From Mucilaginibacter_A sp964251965 (lineage in GTDB: Bacteria > Bacteroidota > Bacteroidia > Sphingobacteriales > Sphingobacteriaceae): a DNA stretch of 64,000 bases. The translations under genes were made by a program, and so were the position numbers. The stretch covers positions 1-64,000 of the forward strand of contig CAXULQ010000006.1 of NCBI GenBank assembly GCA_964251965.1, given 5' to 3'. The notes under the pieces were generated by a model. It searched no databases. It worked only from the letters and a program-made list of their open reading frames with translations, and was not told where the DNA came from. How positions within the stretch are numbered: the first letter of the stretch is position 1; each line of letters opens with the position of its first letter. This document shows positions 1 through 7,863 of this stretch, piece after piece.

Positions 1-120
1 TTGGTTTTGGCGGAAGGAATTCAAATTCCAGTTCTTCGCCAAGCCTTTTCCGTTAACAACAATTTTGTAACAACACCTCCTACCAATAATCCCAACAAAC
101 TTTCTTTCATCTGAAAAAAA

Positions 121-170
121 TTTGCGAAACCGAATAGTTGCACATACATTTGCAACTGATCGGTTTCACA
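121..170 (+). promoter_or_regulatory. arsR promoter with overlapping palindromic operator
   Basis: A 23-bp imperfect inverted repeat (arms 123-145 and 148-170, about 4 mismatches) lies just upstream of the ArsR-type gene. Inside it is a Bacteroidota -7 box TACATTTG (145-152), preceded 20 bp upstream by TTTG (121-124). A repressor bound to the dyad would cover the promoter, so autoregulation is the natural inference. Confidence 0.7.
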
Positions 171-184
171 AAAAAATAAACAAT

Positions 185-505
185 ATGAGACGAGACATTT
201 TTCAGGCAATAGCCGACCCGACAAGGCGGGCAATTATTGCCTTGATTGCATTTCAGGCAATGACACCGAACGCCATTGCTGACAACTTTAACGCTTCCCG
301 GCAATCTGTTTCTAAGCACCTGCGCATACTTACAGAATGCGAACTGGTAAAACAGGAACAACAAGGCAGGGAAATTTATTACTCATTAGAGATTGAAAAA
401 ATGAAAGAGATTGATAAATGGCTTAACCAATTTAGAGCAATTTGGGAAACCAGGTTTAATCAACTCGACCAAGTATTATCAACAATTAAAAAACAGAAAC
501 AATGA
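185..505 (+). CDS. ArsR-family winged-helix transcriptional repressor
   Basis: A 106-aa protein that is one winged-helix DNA-binding domain: the opening MRRDIFQAIADPTRRAII is the classic ArsR/SmtB start and NASRQSVSKHLRIL is the recognition helix. No metal-binding Cys motif is visible, so it is probably the metal-independent subtype paired with AHSA1 proteins. An in-frame ATG at 122 exists but lies inside the operator; the start at 185 gives the family's usual N-terminus. The stop overlaps the next gene by 4 bp (ATGA), so the two are translationally coupled. It probably represses its own operon through the dyad at 123-170. The inducing signal is unknown. Confidence 0.9.
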   Translation: MRRDIFQAIADPTRRAIIALIAFQAMTPNAIADNFNASRQSVSKHLRILTECELVKQEQQGREIYYSLEIEKMKEIDKWLNQFRAIWETRFNQLDQVLSTIKKQKQ

Positions 506-1005
506 CAAACGATTTGCTATTTGATTTTACCGTTGACAAAACAATAAAAACAGTATCCTTAACCAGAGAATTTGCTGCTGATCTTTCGCTGGTATGGGAT
601 GCTTATACCAAACAAGAAATTCTTGACCAATGGTGGGCGCCTAAACCCTTTGCTTCAAAAACAAAATTTATGAATTTTGAGGTTGGCGGACGAAGGTTTT
701 ACGCAATGGTAAGCCCGGAAGGACAAGAGCGTTGGTCTGTACAGAAATACACTTCCATCAGCCCAAAAACCAATTTCAAAATGTATAATTCTTTTGCAGA
801 TAAAGATGAAAACCCAGAACTGCCAGGCTCTGAATGGGATTTTAATTTCAGCGAACAAAACGGAAAAACAAAAGTCAGTATTTCGATTTACAATGAATCT
901 CTTGCCCGCTTAGAGAAGATGATTGAAATGGGCTTCAAGGAAGGAACTGCGCTGCAATTGAAAAATCTGGAAGAATTATTGGCAACTTTATCGCAACGAC
1001 AGTAG
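502..1005 (+). CDS. SRPBCC/AHSA1-family ligand-binding protein
   Basis: A 167-aa single-domain START/AHSA1-like protein. Family marks are TREFAADLSLVWDAYTKQEILDQWWAP near the start (shown in parts: VWDAYT, QWWAP), GGRRFYAMVSPEG in the middle, and the closing helix KEGTALQLKNLEELL. These proteins form a hydrophobic cavity; the ligand is not predictable. ArsR-AHSA1 pairs are common in Bacteroidota and Firmicutes, and the 4-bp overlap with the regulator supports a shared transcript. A bidirectional terminator follows at 1019-1047. Confidence 0.88.
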   Translation: MTNDLLFDFTVDKTIKTVSLTREFAADLSLVWDAYTKQEILDQWWAPKPFASKTKFMNFEVGGRRFYAMVSPEGQERWSVQKYTSISPKTNFKMYNSFADKDENPELPGSEWDFNFSEQNGKTKVSISIYNESLARLEKMIEMGFKEGTALQLKNLEELLATLSQRQ

Positions 1006-1018
1006 AAATCAAACAAAA

Positions 1019-1047
1019 AAAGCCTTTCGCTCCACACAAAAGGCTTT
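1019..1047. terminator. Bidirectional intrinsic terminator
   Basis: Stem AAAGCCTTT / AAAGGCTTT with an 11-nt loop sits between two convergent genes. The T-run is stronger on the minus strand, for the secreted protein gene at 1067, but the position also serves the AHSA1 gene. Confidence 0.75.
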
Positions 1048-1066
1048 GTTATAATTCCAATTATCT

Positions 1067-1447
1067 TTATTGAAACATAAACCAGGTTTTCTCGCCAGCT
1101 TCTTCGTAGATATGAACCCTTTTAGTAACCACATCATTGTTTGAATGAATGGTGAAAGTATAATTGCCATCTTCTAACTCAGATAAATTATAAGCTTTTT
1201 GAACAGAAGATTTTTTAGAAAACCTGTCCGCTAATAAAACGTGGTTTGCCTGGTCTGTAATTTCTACAGAAGCATTTCCTTTAATTACATTTTGAATGCT
1301 CACGCCTACCCCAAACGAAGAAGGCAAAGCATGTAAATTGATGAAATCTTTTTCTTGATGCACATTTGCAGGTTTAACCGGCGTACCGGCAAATAAACTA
1401 AAACTTGATAATAAAAGTAGTGCTGTTAATTTGATTGAATTTTTCAT
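1067..1447 (-). CDS. Small secreted protein of unknown function
   Basis: A 126-aa protein with a clear Sec signal peptide (MKNSIKLTALLLLSSFSLFAG, cleavage about residue 20). The mature part of about 100 residues alternates short polar and hydrophobic stretches, including ITDQANHVLLADRF and YNLSELEDGNYTFTIHS. This is the pattern of a small immunoglobulin-like beta sandwich, as in DUF3244 or the appendages of T9SS cargo. It is not a lipoprotein (no lipobox Cys). It stands alone, with a terminator downstream and a long spacer upstream. No enzymatic motif is visible. Confidence 0.65.
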   Translation of the reverse strand: MKNSIKLTALLLLSSFSLFAGTPVKPANVHQEKDFINLHALPSSFGVGVSIQNVIKGNASVEITDQANHVLLADRFSKKSSVQKAYNLSELEDGNYTFTIHSNNDVVTKRVHIYEEAGEKTWFMFQ

Positions 1448-1788
1448 GATCTTTTGATTTTTAATTTTTTAAATGTTGTTTGTTTTAAACTTTCAACATC
1501 CAAATCAACAACACTTTTTAAAATCAAAAAAACCTAATAGACAAGGAGTTAGTACAAATAGACGAACCCTTATTTTTATCAGACAAAGAAAATTTATTGC
1601 ATAGTTTGTATGCCGTAGGTATATCTCATCTGCTAATTTTGCCTGCTCATCAGTAAAGTTTTCTTTTTTGCCGATGATAATTCCCTATTAATTTGGATTT
1701 TTAAGTCAATACTCTTCTTAAAATCCAATTTTATTGAATTACTGAATTGAATTTTAAACAAGCTTTACGGGCAATTACATTGGTCAAT

Positions 1789-1810
1789 TTTTAGGTGGTA
1801 AAAGAAGTAT
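1789..1810 (+). repeat. Dispersed repeat copy (TTTTA-GGTGG-TAAAA-GAAGTAT)
   Basis: A full-length copy that matches the consensus throughout. It lies about 20 bp from the terminator of the gene at 1896-2759. Confidence 0.85.
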
Positions 1811-1828
1811 CTGAAATAGTTATCAGCA

Positions 1829-1862
1829 AAAAGCCGTTCCAAACTTAAGTTGAAACGGCTTT
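1829..1862 (-). terminator. Intrinsic terminator of the gene at 1896-2759
   Basis: A stem with one bulge (AAAGCCGTT... paired with ...AACGGCTTT), followed by five T on the minus strand, 33 bp past the stop codon. Confidence 0.75.
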
Positions 1863-1895
1863 CTGTTAATAATATACAGCGATTCTAAATCTATC

Positions 1896-2759
1896 CTACC
1901 ACACAAACTTATCTTTAATCTCTACGGCTTTTCCTTGGTCGCTACGGTCGTAATTGCCCTGGCCACCGTTCATTCCTCCTCCGCGCATGCCGCCGCCACG
2001 CATTCCGCCGCCATTCATACCTCCGCCTCCGCGCATGCCACCACCGTTCATTCCGCCCATTCCTCCTGCCTGCCCTGCCGGCCGCAAACCATTATGGTCA
2101 TCTTTGGATGCTGTAAAACTGTTGATCTTAATATCGAACATCCAGGGTTTACTGTTTAAGTTATCGTTATGCAGCATTTTTATCGGAATGGCGGCTTCAT
2201 AAACCAAAGCACCTTTTTCATCAAAGTTCAGTACTGTTTTTATGCCATAAGTATTGGCTGTGCTAATATGGTCTGTTTCTATATCTTTAAAACCTTTTAC
2301 ATCAATATCGCGCAGCTTTAACAAATCGGCTTTGCGGCGCTCTTCCAAATCTTCCTTTTTTAACTGTTGCTCGGTAATGGCATTGTTTGCTTTTGGCATA
2401 ATAAACATGCTGTTTTCGTCCTGGTCTGGCGATGGAAACGTTAAACTGTACATTTCTTTCTTTTTTCCTTCGGGATTAAAAGCCAGCGTGATCCCGTTTC
2501 GCATGGCCTGCTCCTGCTGTTTGCGGTCCTCAATCCGGATAGCGAAATAAAGGTTCTCCTTATCACCGGCAAAAGCGTAGTGTATCTTTTTGGCTTCGTT
2601 GTAATAGCCCAAACTATCGCCCCAATCCTTTAAATTGCCATCAACCAAAATATTTTGCAGTGGTTTAATCGTTTTAACGTTTGATTTTGATTGAGAAAAT
2701 GCACTTATGCCCCATATCGACAATACCGGGAACAGCAGGAAACAGGAAAAGGCTTTCAT
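1896..2759 (-). CDS. Secreted CBM9/DOMON-like protein with Gly-Met-Arg-rich tail
   Basis: A 287-aa exported protein (signal peptide to about residue 22, ending ISAFSQS). Residues 30-215 resemble the CBM9-like/DOMON beta sandwich found at the start of many Bacteroidota outer-membrane proteins: ILVDGNLKDWGDSLGYYNEAK, then LYFAIRIEDRKQQ, then a long region ending MFDIKINSF. The tail (about 220-275) is a low-complexity run of MRGGG and MNGG units, encoded by tandem GC-rich DNA, and ends in a short acidic/basic segment. Binding to sugars or haem is only a family-level possibility. It is monocistronic with its own terminator. Confidence 0.7.
   Translation of the reverse strand: MKAFSCFLLFPVLSIWGISAFSQSKSNVKTIKPLQNILVDGNLKDWGDSLGYYNEAKKIHYAFAGDKENLYFAIRIEDRKQQEQAMRNGITLAFNPEGKKKEMYSLTFPSPDQDENSMFIMPKANNAITEQQLKKEDLEERRKADLLKLRDIDVKGFKDIETDHISTANTYGIKTVLNFDEKGALVYEAAIPIKMLHNDNLNSKPWMFDIKINSFTASKDDHNGLRPAGQAGGMGGMNGGGMRGGGGMNGGGMRGGGMRGGGMNGGQGNYDRSDQGKAVEIKDKFVW
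1967..2075 (-). repeat. GC-rich tandem repeat coding for Gly/Met/Arg units
   Basis: Imperfect 12-15-bp units within the CDS encode GGGMRGGGMNGG-type peptide. The local GC content is far above the surroundings, so slippage-driven length variation between strains is likely. Confidence 0.75.
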
Positions 2760-2825
2760 TTGGTAAAAATAAAGATTTTTCGGTGAGACTGCTTTTAAAA
2801 CAAATGGTTTAGCTATTTTTATTAA

Positions 2826-3069
2826 GAGCGTGTTTAAATTTTGTCCGTAAGCTTTTTAGCTCTGTAGGAGCTACCTGTTTATAGAGCTATTTTGTGATTT
2901 GAACCAAGCTCCGTAGGTGCTTCCTAAAAATTGTTCAATTATCGGAAGCACCTATGATGCTATTTGCATAGTTACAATTCATCTCTACATATACTTTCAG
3001 CATAAAAACAAAATTTATGGGCATAAAAGAAGCATCATGAATTGTTCTGATAGAAATTTAAACAGGCTC
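2826..3069. mobile_element. 244-bp MITE-like element with IS5-type ends
   Basis: The ends are inverted repeats: GAGCGTGTTTAAATTT at 2826 and the complement of GAGCCTGTTTAAATTT ending at 3069 (one mismatch). Both ends are flanked by TAA (2823-2825 and 3070-3072), a direct target duplication of the TNA kind used by IS5-family elements. There is no transposase. The interior holds a hairpin (TAGGTGCTTCC / GGAAGCACCTA) and a copy of the dispersed repeat (3014-3035). This is a non-autonomous miniature element by structure; assignment to the IS5 family is inferred from end sequence and duplication only. Confidence 0.7.
3014..3035 (+). repeat. Dispersed repeat copy inside the MITE-like element
   Basis: TTTA-TGGGCA-TAAAA-GAAGCAT. 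It is flanked by ACAATTCAT / ATGAATTGT arms of the element's right half. Confidence 0.7.
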
Positions 3070-3178
3070 TAACAGAATTTTATTTTTTGTGTTATAGATT
3101 TAAGGTGATAAAGTTAAGGTGCCTTTACTTATTTTTTAAATTGTAGCTCCTAATGGTTTGATTAGATTTGCTAAACTT

Positions 3179-3460
3179 ATGTCAACACAGGTTAAAGAAG
3201 AAAGCTTTACTTTAGAAGAGCTGTTGGCCGGATTAAAAGAAAGCCACCGGCTTATTTTGTGGAACGATGAGGTCAACTCTTTTGACCATGTAATTTACTG
3301 CTTGGGCAAATACCTGGATTATACCGACGGGCAGGCAGAAAAAATTGCCTGGGAAGTACACACCAAAGGTAAATGCGCCATTTTAGAAGGCTCTTTTACC
3401 GAGGTAGAGGTGTACCGCAAAATTTTACAGCAGGAAGGGCTTACGGTTTCTGTTGATTGA
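3179..3460 (+). CDS. clpS: ATP-dependent Clp protease adaptor ClpS
   Basis: A 93-aa protein. ClpS binds the N-domain of ClpA/ClpC and delivers N-degron substrates (Phe, Leu, Trp or Tyr at the N-terminus) for degradation. The core is plain: RLILWNDEVNSFDHVIYCL (strand and Asn-Asp pocket), then AWEVHTKGKCAILEGSFTEVEVY. The start at 3179 (MSTQVKEE) gives the normal short disordered N-terminus; an upstream in-frame ATG at 3158 adds seven unlikely residues. The partner protease genes clpP and clpX lie far away at 59-61 kb. It begins about 110 bp downstream of the MITE-like element, whose insertion may have changed its promoter. Confidence 0.93.
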   Translation: MSTQVKEESFTLEELLAGLKESHRLILWNDEVNSFDHVIYCLGKYLDYTDGQAEKIAWEVHTKGKCAILEGSFTEVEVYRKILQQEGLTVSVD

Positions 3461-3470
3461 TCAGCATTTA

Positions 3471-3493
3471 ATGCTTCTTTTATCGATGTAAAA
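3471..3493 (-). repeat. Dispersed repeat copy, clpS-permease gap
   Basis: ATGCTTC-TTTTA-TCGATG-TAAAA, 10 bp after the clpS stop. With the copy at 3521-3541 it forms a divergent pair whose TTTTA ends face each other. Confidence 0.85.
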
Positions 3494-3520
3494 CCTAAAC
3501 TGTTGTATGCCGTTATTAAT

Positions 3521-3541
3521 TTTTGCCTGTAAAAGAAGCAT
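3521..3541 (+). repeat. Dispersed repeat copy upstream of the permease
   Basis: TTTTG-CCTG-TAAAA-GAAGCAT. It ends 21 bp before the next ATG and is co-oriented with that gene. Confidence 0.85.
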
Positions 3542-3562
3542 CTGCCCTATAACCCTTAAATT

Positions 3563-4654
3563 ATGCTGACCAAACAATACCCATTTTACCTTAAAGCAAC
3601 GGTTATCCTTTTCGGGCTTTCGCTTGCTGTTTTGGTGCTTTACATGCTGGCAGACCTGCTGGTGCCGATAGGCTTTTCTATTTTGCTGGCCATATTGCTC
3701 AATCCTTTTTACAACCGGCTGCGGCGAATAAAAATACCGAAAATACTGGCCATCACGCTAACGCTGCTCACGATGATCATTTTTGTATTGGCGATATTGT
3801 ATTTCCTGTCTTCGCAAATGATCCAGTTTGGCGATACATTTCCGGCATTAAAAGCAAAAGGCGGGCAAATTGTGATAGAGATAGAAACCTGGATACAACA
3901 TACTTTTGGCCTCAGCATTCAAAAGCAAATGCAAATGCTAAACGAAGCCGCCAACAACAGCAAAGGTTTGGTTGGCCAAACTATCGGCAGCTTGTTTGGC
4001 TTGTTTAGCGTACTTTTTTTAATACCGGTTTACATCTTTTTATTACTGTTTTACAAAGAACTCATCCTTAATTTTTTGTACGAGGTTTTTTCCGAAGAAA
4101 ACACACACAATGTGGCCGATATTTTAAACCAGACCAAAATGGCCATCCAAAGTTATATTGTTGGCTTATTGATCGAAGCGTTGATTGTAGCCACTTTAAA
4201 TTGTACCGCTTTGTTTATTTTAGGTGTAAAATATGCTTTGTTGCTGGGCGTTATTGGCGCTATCTTAAACATGGTGCCTTACATCGGCGGTATTATTGCT
4301 ATTTTATTGCCTATGCTAATTGCAATCGTAACAAAAGATGGCTATAGCACACAATTAGGTATTATCATCGCTTATTCGGTTATCCAGTTTATTGATAACA
4401 ATATTTTGGTGCCGAGGATTGTATCTTCCAAAGTACAAATCAATGCCATGGTTTCTATTATTGTAGTGTTGCTGGTTGGTTCATTATGGGGAGTTTCAGG
4501 CATGTTCCTTTCTATTCCCATGGTTGCTGTTTTAAAAATTATTTTCGACCGGATTGAAGACCTTAAACCTTGGGGAAAATTGCTGGGCGATGAAGTGCCA
4601 ACCCATCATATGGGCCAGATTTGGAAAAGGCGCAGAAAAAAAGTGCCAGCCTAA
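3563..4654 (+). CDS. AI-2E/PerM-family membrane transporter
   Basis: A 363-aa integral membrane protein of the AI-2E exporter superfamily (PF01594). About seven to eight hydrophobic segments are visible: two near the N-terminus (residues 10-50), one at 65-90, then a soluble loop, and a dense C-terminal block from about 150 to 340. The typical motif region LLGVIGAILNMVPYIGGIIA and the following VIQFIDNNILVPRIVSSKVQINAM are unmistakable. Members export diverse substrates (autoinducer-2, Na+ antiport, indole), so the substrate cannot be assigned. It is monocistronic, flanked on both sides by dispersed repeats. Confidence 0.88.
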   Translation: MLTKQYPFYLKATVILFGLSLAVLVLYMLADLLVPIGFSILLAILLNPFYNRLRRIKIPKILAITLTLLTMIIFVLAILYFLSSQMIQFGDTFPALKAKGGQIVIEIETWIQHTFGLSIQKQMQMLNEAANNSKGLVGQTIGSLFGLFSVLFLIPVYIFLLLFYKELILNFLYEVFSEENTHNVADILNQTKMAIQSYIVGLLIEALIVATLNCTALFILGVKYALLLGVIGAILNMVPYIGGIIAILLPMLIAIVTKDGYSTQLGIIIAYSVIQFIDNNILVPRIVSSKVQINAMVSIIVVLLVGSLWGVSGMFLSIPMVAVLKIIFDRIEDLKPWGKLLGDEVPTHHMGQIWKRRRKKVPA

Positions 4655-4656
4655 CC

Positions 4657-4680
4657 ATGCTTCTTTTATGCCTGTAATTT
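4657..4680 (-). repeat. Dispersed repeat copy after the permease stop
   Basis: ATGCTTC-TTTTA-TGCCTG-TAATTTTA, starting 3 bp after the stop codon. Confidence 0.85.
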
Positions 4681-4719
4681 TAGGACTAATGTGATTTTCG
4701 CTGAGAAAAAATCAAAAAA

Positions 4720-5385
4720 ATGCCCGAAAAAAAATTAAAATACCTGGATGCGCATCACCGCCAATTTATAGCATTAGCTGTTGGCATTATTGCCTGGTTT
4801 ATTGCGCGGCAACTTTTTTTGCCTAACCATATTATTGTTACCTGGATTGCTTATGCCGGCGCAATTATATCAATGGATTGGATATTCATCTTGTCCATGC
4901 ATCCTAAACAAGTTAAAAAAAACGCCAAATTAGAAGATTCCAGTATCACACTCATTTTTTTGTTCATTATTGCGGCCGCTTTTATCAGCTTGCTTGCCGT
5001 AGTTATGCTGCTTGTATCTACAAAAGGAAAATCGCCGCAACAAACTACAGAACATGCTTTATTGGCTATCGGTTCTGTAGCCGTTTCCTGGTGGTTAACG
5101 CATACCGTTTTTACTTTGCGTTACGCACATCTTTATTATGGTGATAATGATGGAATAGAAGGATATGATGGCGGACTGGAATTTCCGAAAGAACCCGAAC
5201 CGGATTACATGGATTTCGTTTACTTTTCCTTTGTGGTCGGCATGACTTTCCAGGTTTCTGATGTCGAGATCAGTTCCCGCAAAATACGAAGGCTTGCTTG
5301 GGCACATGGCATTTTGTCGTTCGTTTTCAATACCGTGATTGTGGCTTTAAGCATCAACATTATTTCAGGATTGTTCGGCCATTAA
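4720..5385 (+). CDS. DUF1345 integral membrane protein
   Basis: A 221-aa protein with about five transmembrane segments (residues 15-35, 37-58, 75-100, 115-130 and the C-terminus). DUF1345 is shown by TVFTLRYAHLYY followed by the signature EPDYMDFVYFSFVVGMTFQVSD and by a last hydrophobic helix. The biochemical role of the family is not known. The start MPEKKLKYLDAHHRQF gives the normal cytoplasmic N-tail. It is likely transcribed alone; there is no overlap with neighbours. Confidence 0.88.
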   Translation: MPEKKLKYLDAHHRQFIALAVGIIAWFIARQLFLPNHIIVTWIAYAGAIISMDWIFILSMHPKQVKKNAKLEDSSITLIFLFIIAAAFISLLAVVMLLVSTKGKSPQQTTEHALLAIGSVAVSWWLTHTVFTLRYAHLYYGDNDGIEGYDGGLEFPKEPEPDYMDFVYFSFVVGMTFQVSDVEISSRKIRRLAWAHGILSFVFNTVIVALSINIISGLFGH

Positions 5386-5437
5386 AATAAGTAATTATTT
5401 ACGCCTGTTAATTTTTGCTTAACCAAACTTAATATTT

Positions 5438-6229
5438 ATGGATTTAGGATTACGCGATAAAGTAGCCGTTGTTTTGGCCGCAAGCAAAGGATTAGGCCGG
5501 GCCGCAGCAGAAGCACTGGCAGCAGAAGGCGCAAAAATTGTGATTGGCTCGCGCGATGAAAAAGAACTGGTAAAAACAGCACAAGAGATCAGCCAAAAAA
5601 CAGGAAGCCAAGTAATTGCCATTCAGGTAGATGTAACCAATGCCGAACAAGTAGCAAGCTTTGTTGCAAAAGCCGTAGAACGTTTTGGAAAAATCGATAT
5701 TTTGGTAAACAATGCAGGCGGCCCTCCCTTTGGCCCGGTCGAAAGCTTTGATGAAGCCCAATGGCAAACTGCTTTTGAACTGAATTTGTTAAGCACCGTT
5801 CGGATGACACGTTTAGTATTACCACATTTAAAGAAAACCGGCAGCGGCAGGATCATTAACATTGTAAGCATGTCGGTAAAATCTGTTTTAGAAAATTCCG
5901 TTCTTTCAACCAGTATCCGAATGGGTGTAATCGGGATGGCCAAATTACTGGCCGATGAAGTTGGGCCGGATCAAATTACAGTCAATAATGTTTGTCCGGG
6001 ACTGATTTTAACTGATCGTATCCGAAACACAAGCATCAAAAAAGAAATGGCCGCAGGTTTAACAGAAGAAGAAGCGTTGGCAGCAAAAGCAAAAAATATT
6101 CCGTTACGAAGAATTGGCAAACCGGAAGAACTGGCCGCATTAATCACTTTTTTAGCATCAGAGAAAGCATCGTACATTACCGGAACCACCATCCAGGTTG
6201 ACGGCGGCGCGGTAAGGAGCATTTTTTAG
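5438..6229 (+). CDS. SDR-family NAD(P)-dependent oxidoreductase (3-oxoacyl-ACP reductase-like)
   Basis: A 263-aa classical short-chain dehydrogenase. The nucleotide site is VVLAASKGLGRAAAEALA, a variant of TGxxxGxG in which the first Gly is Ala-Ser; NNAGG follows at about residue 92. The usual YxxxK catalytic pair is not obvious: the segment after SMSVKS reads STSIRMGVIGMAKLLADE, with Arg-Met-Gly where Tyr-x-x-x-Lys is expected. It ends ITGTTIQVDGG, as usual. This divergent active site is typical of the 'SDR, glucose dehydrogenase-like' group often annotated FabG-like; the substrate is unknown. A second SDR of similar layout lies at 7970-8764. Confidence 0.85.
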   Translation: MDLGLRDKVAVVLAASKGLGRAAAEALAAEGAKIVIGSRDEKELVKTAQEISQKTGSQVIAIQVDVTNAEQVASFVAKAVERFGKIDILVNNAGGPPFGPVESFDEAQWQTAFELNLLSTVRMTRLVLPHLKKTGSGRIINIVSMSVKSVLENSVLSTSIRMGVIGMAKLLADEVGPDQITVNNVCPGLILTDRIRNTSIKKEMAAGLTEEEALAAKAKNIPLRRIGKPEELAALITFLASEKASYITGTTIQVDGGAVRSIF

Positions 6230-6291
6230 CAGGATAATTTTAACAAACAGCATAGTTAATTTAGAGAAATCAGGCAATGGATGACCTTAAA

Positions 6292-6313
6292 TTTAACCTC
6301 ATAAAAGAAGCAT
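6292..6313 (+). repeat. Dispersed repeat copy upstream of the Gfo/Idh/MocA gene
   Basis: TTTA-ACCTCA-TAAAA-GAAGCAT, ending 15 bp before the ATG at 6329 and co-oriented with the gene. Confidence 0.8.
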
Positions 6314-6328
6314 TTAAAAATTAAACTC

Positions 6329-7342
6329 ATGGATCAACCCATAAAAACCGGCTTATTAGCTTTCGGCATGTCCGGAAGAATATTTCATGCACCTTTTATA
6401 GCCGCCAATCCGGCTTTTAGTTTGGATGCGATTGTGGAACGCAACACCAAAAAAGCAAAGCAATTTTACCCGGAAATTAAAAGCTACGATACGATTGATG
6501 AACTGATTAATGATCCAACTTTAGAACTCATCATTGTAAACACGCCCAACTTTACTCATTTTGACCTGGCAAAAGCAGCATTACAAGCCGGCAAACATGT
6601 GTTGATTGAAAAACCTATTGCAGCAACTTCCGCAGAAGCAAAAATTTTATTCGATTTAGGCCGAAGCTTAAACCGCGAAGTTTTAGTTTACCAGAACCGC
6701 CGCTGGGATAGCGACGTCATGTCTGTAAAACAGGTTTTAGAAACCGGCAGCTTAGGCAAACTGGTAGAAGTACACTTTAGATATGACCGCTGGCGACCGG
6801 AAATCGGACCAAAAGCATTTAAAGAAACGCCGATGTCGGCCAGCGGATTGTTGTATGATCTTGGTCCGCATTTAATCGACCAAACGCTGGATCTGTTCGG
6901 CAAACCGGTAAGCGTTAGCAAAACACTGGGCAGTTTTCGGCCAAAAACAGAAGTGCCGGATTACTTCTTTTTGCATCTAAAATACCACGAAGACTTTAAT
7001 GTATTCCTCTATGCCAGCATGTTGGTGGCCCAACCATTGCCGGGTTTTGTGCTGCACGGCTCGCGCGGTAGTTTCATCAAAAAACGTTCGGATGTGCAGG
7101 AAGCGCAGTTGGATCAGGGCATGTCGCCTTTAGCTGTTGGTTATGGTGTGGAAGAAGCCGGAATGGAAGGCGGGCTGACTTTCATCAACCCCGAAACTGA
7201 AAAAATGGAAACCACCAGCGTTCCTTCGCTTAAAGGTAATTTTATGGGTATTTTTGATGCTGTGTATCAAACGATCCGCCACAAAAAACCGTTTCCAATT
7301 ACCGAAGATGATATCATCACCCAACTCACAATCATTGAATAA
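6329..7342 (+). CDS. Gfo/Idh/MocA-family oxidoreductase
   Basis: A 337-aa NAD(P)-dependent dehydrogenase acting on sugars or related carbonyls. The N-terminal Rossmann fold starts GLLAFGMSGRIFHAPFI; the hallmark EKPIA follows AGKHVLIEKP at about residue 93. The C-terminal alpha/beta domain carries YDLGPHLIDQTLDLFG, the conserved DxGxHxID segment lining the substrate site. FxAPF-type N-termini are typical of the YdgJ-like branch. The substrate cannot be named. The next gene starts 25 bp later, with a repeat copy in between. Confidence 0.9.
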   Translation: MDQPIKTGLLAFGMSGRIFHAPFIAANPAFSLDAIVERNTKKAKQFYPEIKSYDTIDELINDPTLELIIVNTPNFTHFDLAKAALQAGKHVLIEKPIAATSAEAKILFDLGRSLNREVLVYQNRRWDSDVMSVKQVLETGSLGKLVEVHFRYDRWRPEIGPKAFKETPMSASGLLYDLGPHLIDQTLDLFGKPVSVSKTLGSFRPKTEVPDYFFLHLKYHEDFNVFLYASMLVAQPLPGFVLHGSRGSFIKKRSDVQEAQLDQGMSPLAVGYGVEEAGMEGGLTFINPETEKMETTSVPSLKGNFMGIFDAVYQTIRHKKPFPITEDDIITQLTIIE

Positions 7343-7343
7343 T

Positions 7344-7363
7344 TATTGCCTTAAAAGAAGCAT
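7344..7363 (+). repeat. Dispersed repeat copy between Gfo/Idh/MocA gene and lipoprotein
   Basis: The core TAAAAGAAGCAT (7352-7363) fills almost the whole 25-bp gap and ends 4 bp before the next ATG, so its AAAAGAAG lies where a ribosome-binding site would be. Confidence 0.85.
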
Positions 7364-7367
7364 CCGC

Positions 7368-7862
7368 ATGAAATCCTTTTACCTGTTTTTGTTATTTATT
7401 GGCATCACTTTTTCTGCTTGTTCGCAAGACGGGCCGGTCAATAAAAATATCCCGCCTTATAAAATTTTAACTACCGATAGCACTTACGTTACGCCGGCAA
7501 ACCTCAAAACAAACATCCCGGTGATGATTGTGTATTTCGCGCCGGATTGTCCGCATTGCCAGCATCTAACAGAACAACTTACCAAGCACATCAAAGAGTT
7601 TGGCAACACACAAATTGTGATGATCACTTTTGTTGATCCAAGCCGACAATTTAAAGCAATGACGAAATTTGTTAAAGATTATGGGTTGAAAAAATACCCG
7701 AACATTACCGTTGGTACAGAAGGTTATACTTATTTGGTACAAAAGTTTTATCAGGTGTCCACCACACCTTATGAAGCTATTTATGATAAAAGCCATCAGT
7801 TAGTGAAAGTTTTTCCAAAAATCCCGGAAGTGGGCGATTTGGTAAAAGCCATCAAAAAGTAA
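7368..7862 (+). CDS. Thioredoxin-like lipoprotein (TlpA/AhpC-TSA type)
   Basis: A 164-aa exported protein. The signal peptide ends in a lipobox, ITFSAC (Cys about residue 19), so it should be lipid-anchored. The thioredoxin fold shows MIVYFAPDCPHCQHLTEQL with a CPHC redox motif, a later TTPYEAIYD where the cis-Pro loop is expected, and a C-terminal helix. It is probably a periplasm-facing thiol oxidoreductase. The start at 7368 is chosen because it opens the signal peptide; the longer reading from 7254 overlaps the upstream gene in another frame. Confidence 0.85.
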   Translation: MKSFYLFLLFIGITFSACSQDGPVNKNIPPYKILTTDSTYVTPANLKTNIPVMIVYFAPDCPHCQHLTEQLTKHIKEFGNTQIVMITFVDPSRQFKAMTKFVKDYGLKKYPNITVGTEGYTYLVQKFYQVSTTPYEAIYDKSHQLVKVFPKIPEVGDLVKAIKK

Positions 7863-7863
7863 A

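Larger units (their letters stand above)
1448..1895. other. Gene-free spacer with repeat copy and possible coding remnant
   Basis: No complete gene is seen. On the minus strand around 1610-1680, an open stretch reads KKENFTDEQAKLADEIY, which looks protein-like but has no start and decays into low-complexity sequence; it could be a gene relic. A dispersed-repeat copy (1789-1810) and a terminator (1829-1862) occupy the left part of the leader toward 1896. Confidence 0.4.

Noticed and set aside
21..107. Minus-strand 29-codon open frame MKESLLGLLVGGVV... at the left edge
   Set aside because: It starts next to the arsR operator and ends near the window edge; no RBS or family is recognisable, and chance cannot be excluded.
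1954..2202. Plus-strand proline-rich frame opposite the Gly-rich tail
   Set aside because: It is the antisense reading of GGGM repeats; no signal or start context supports it.
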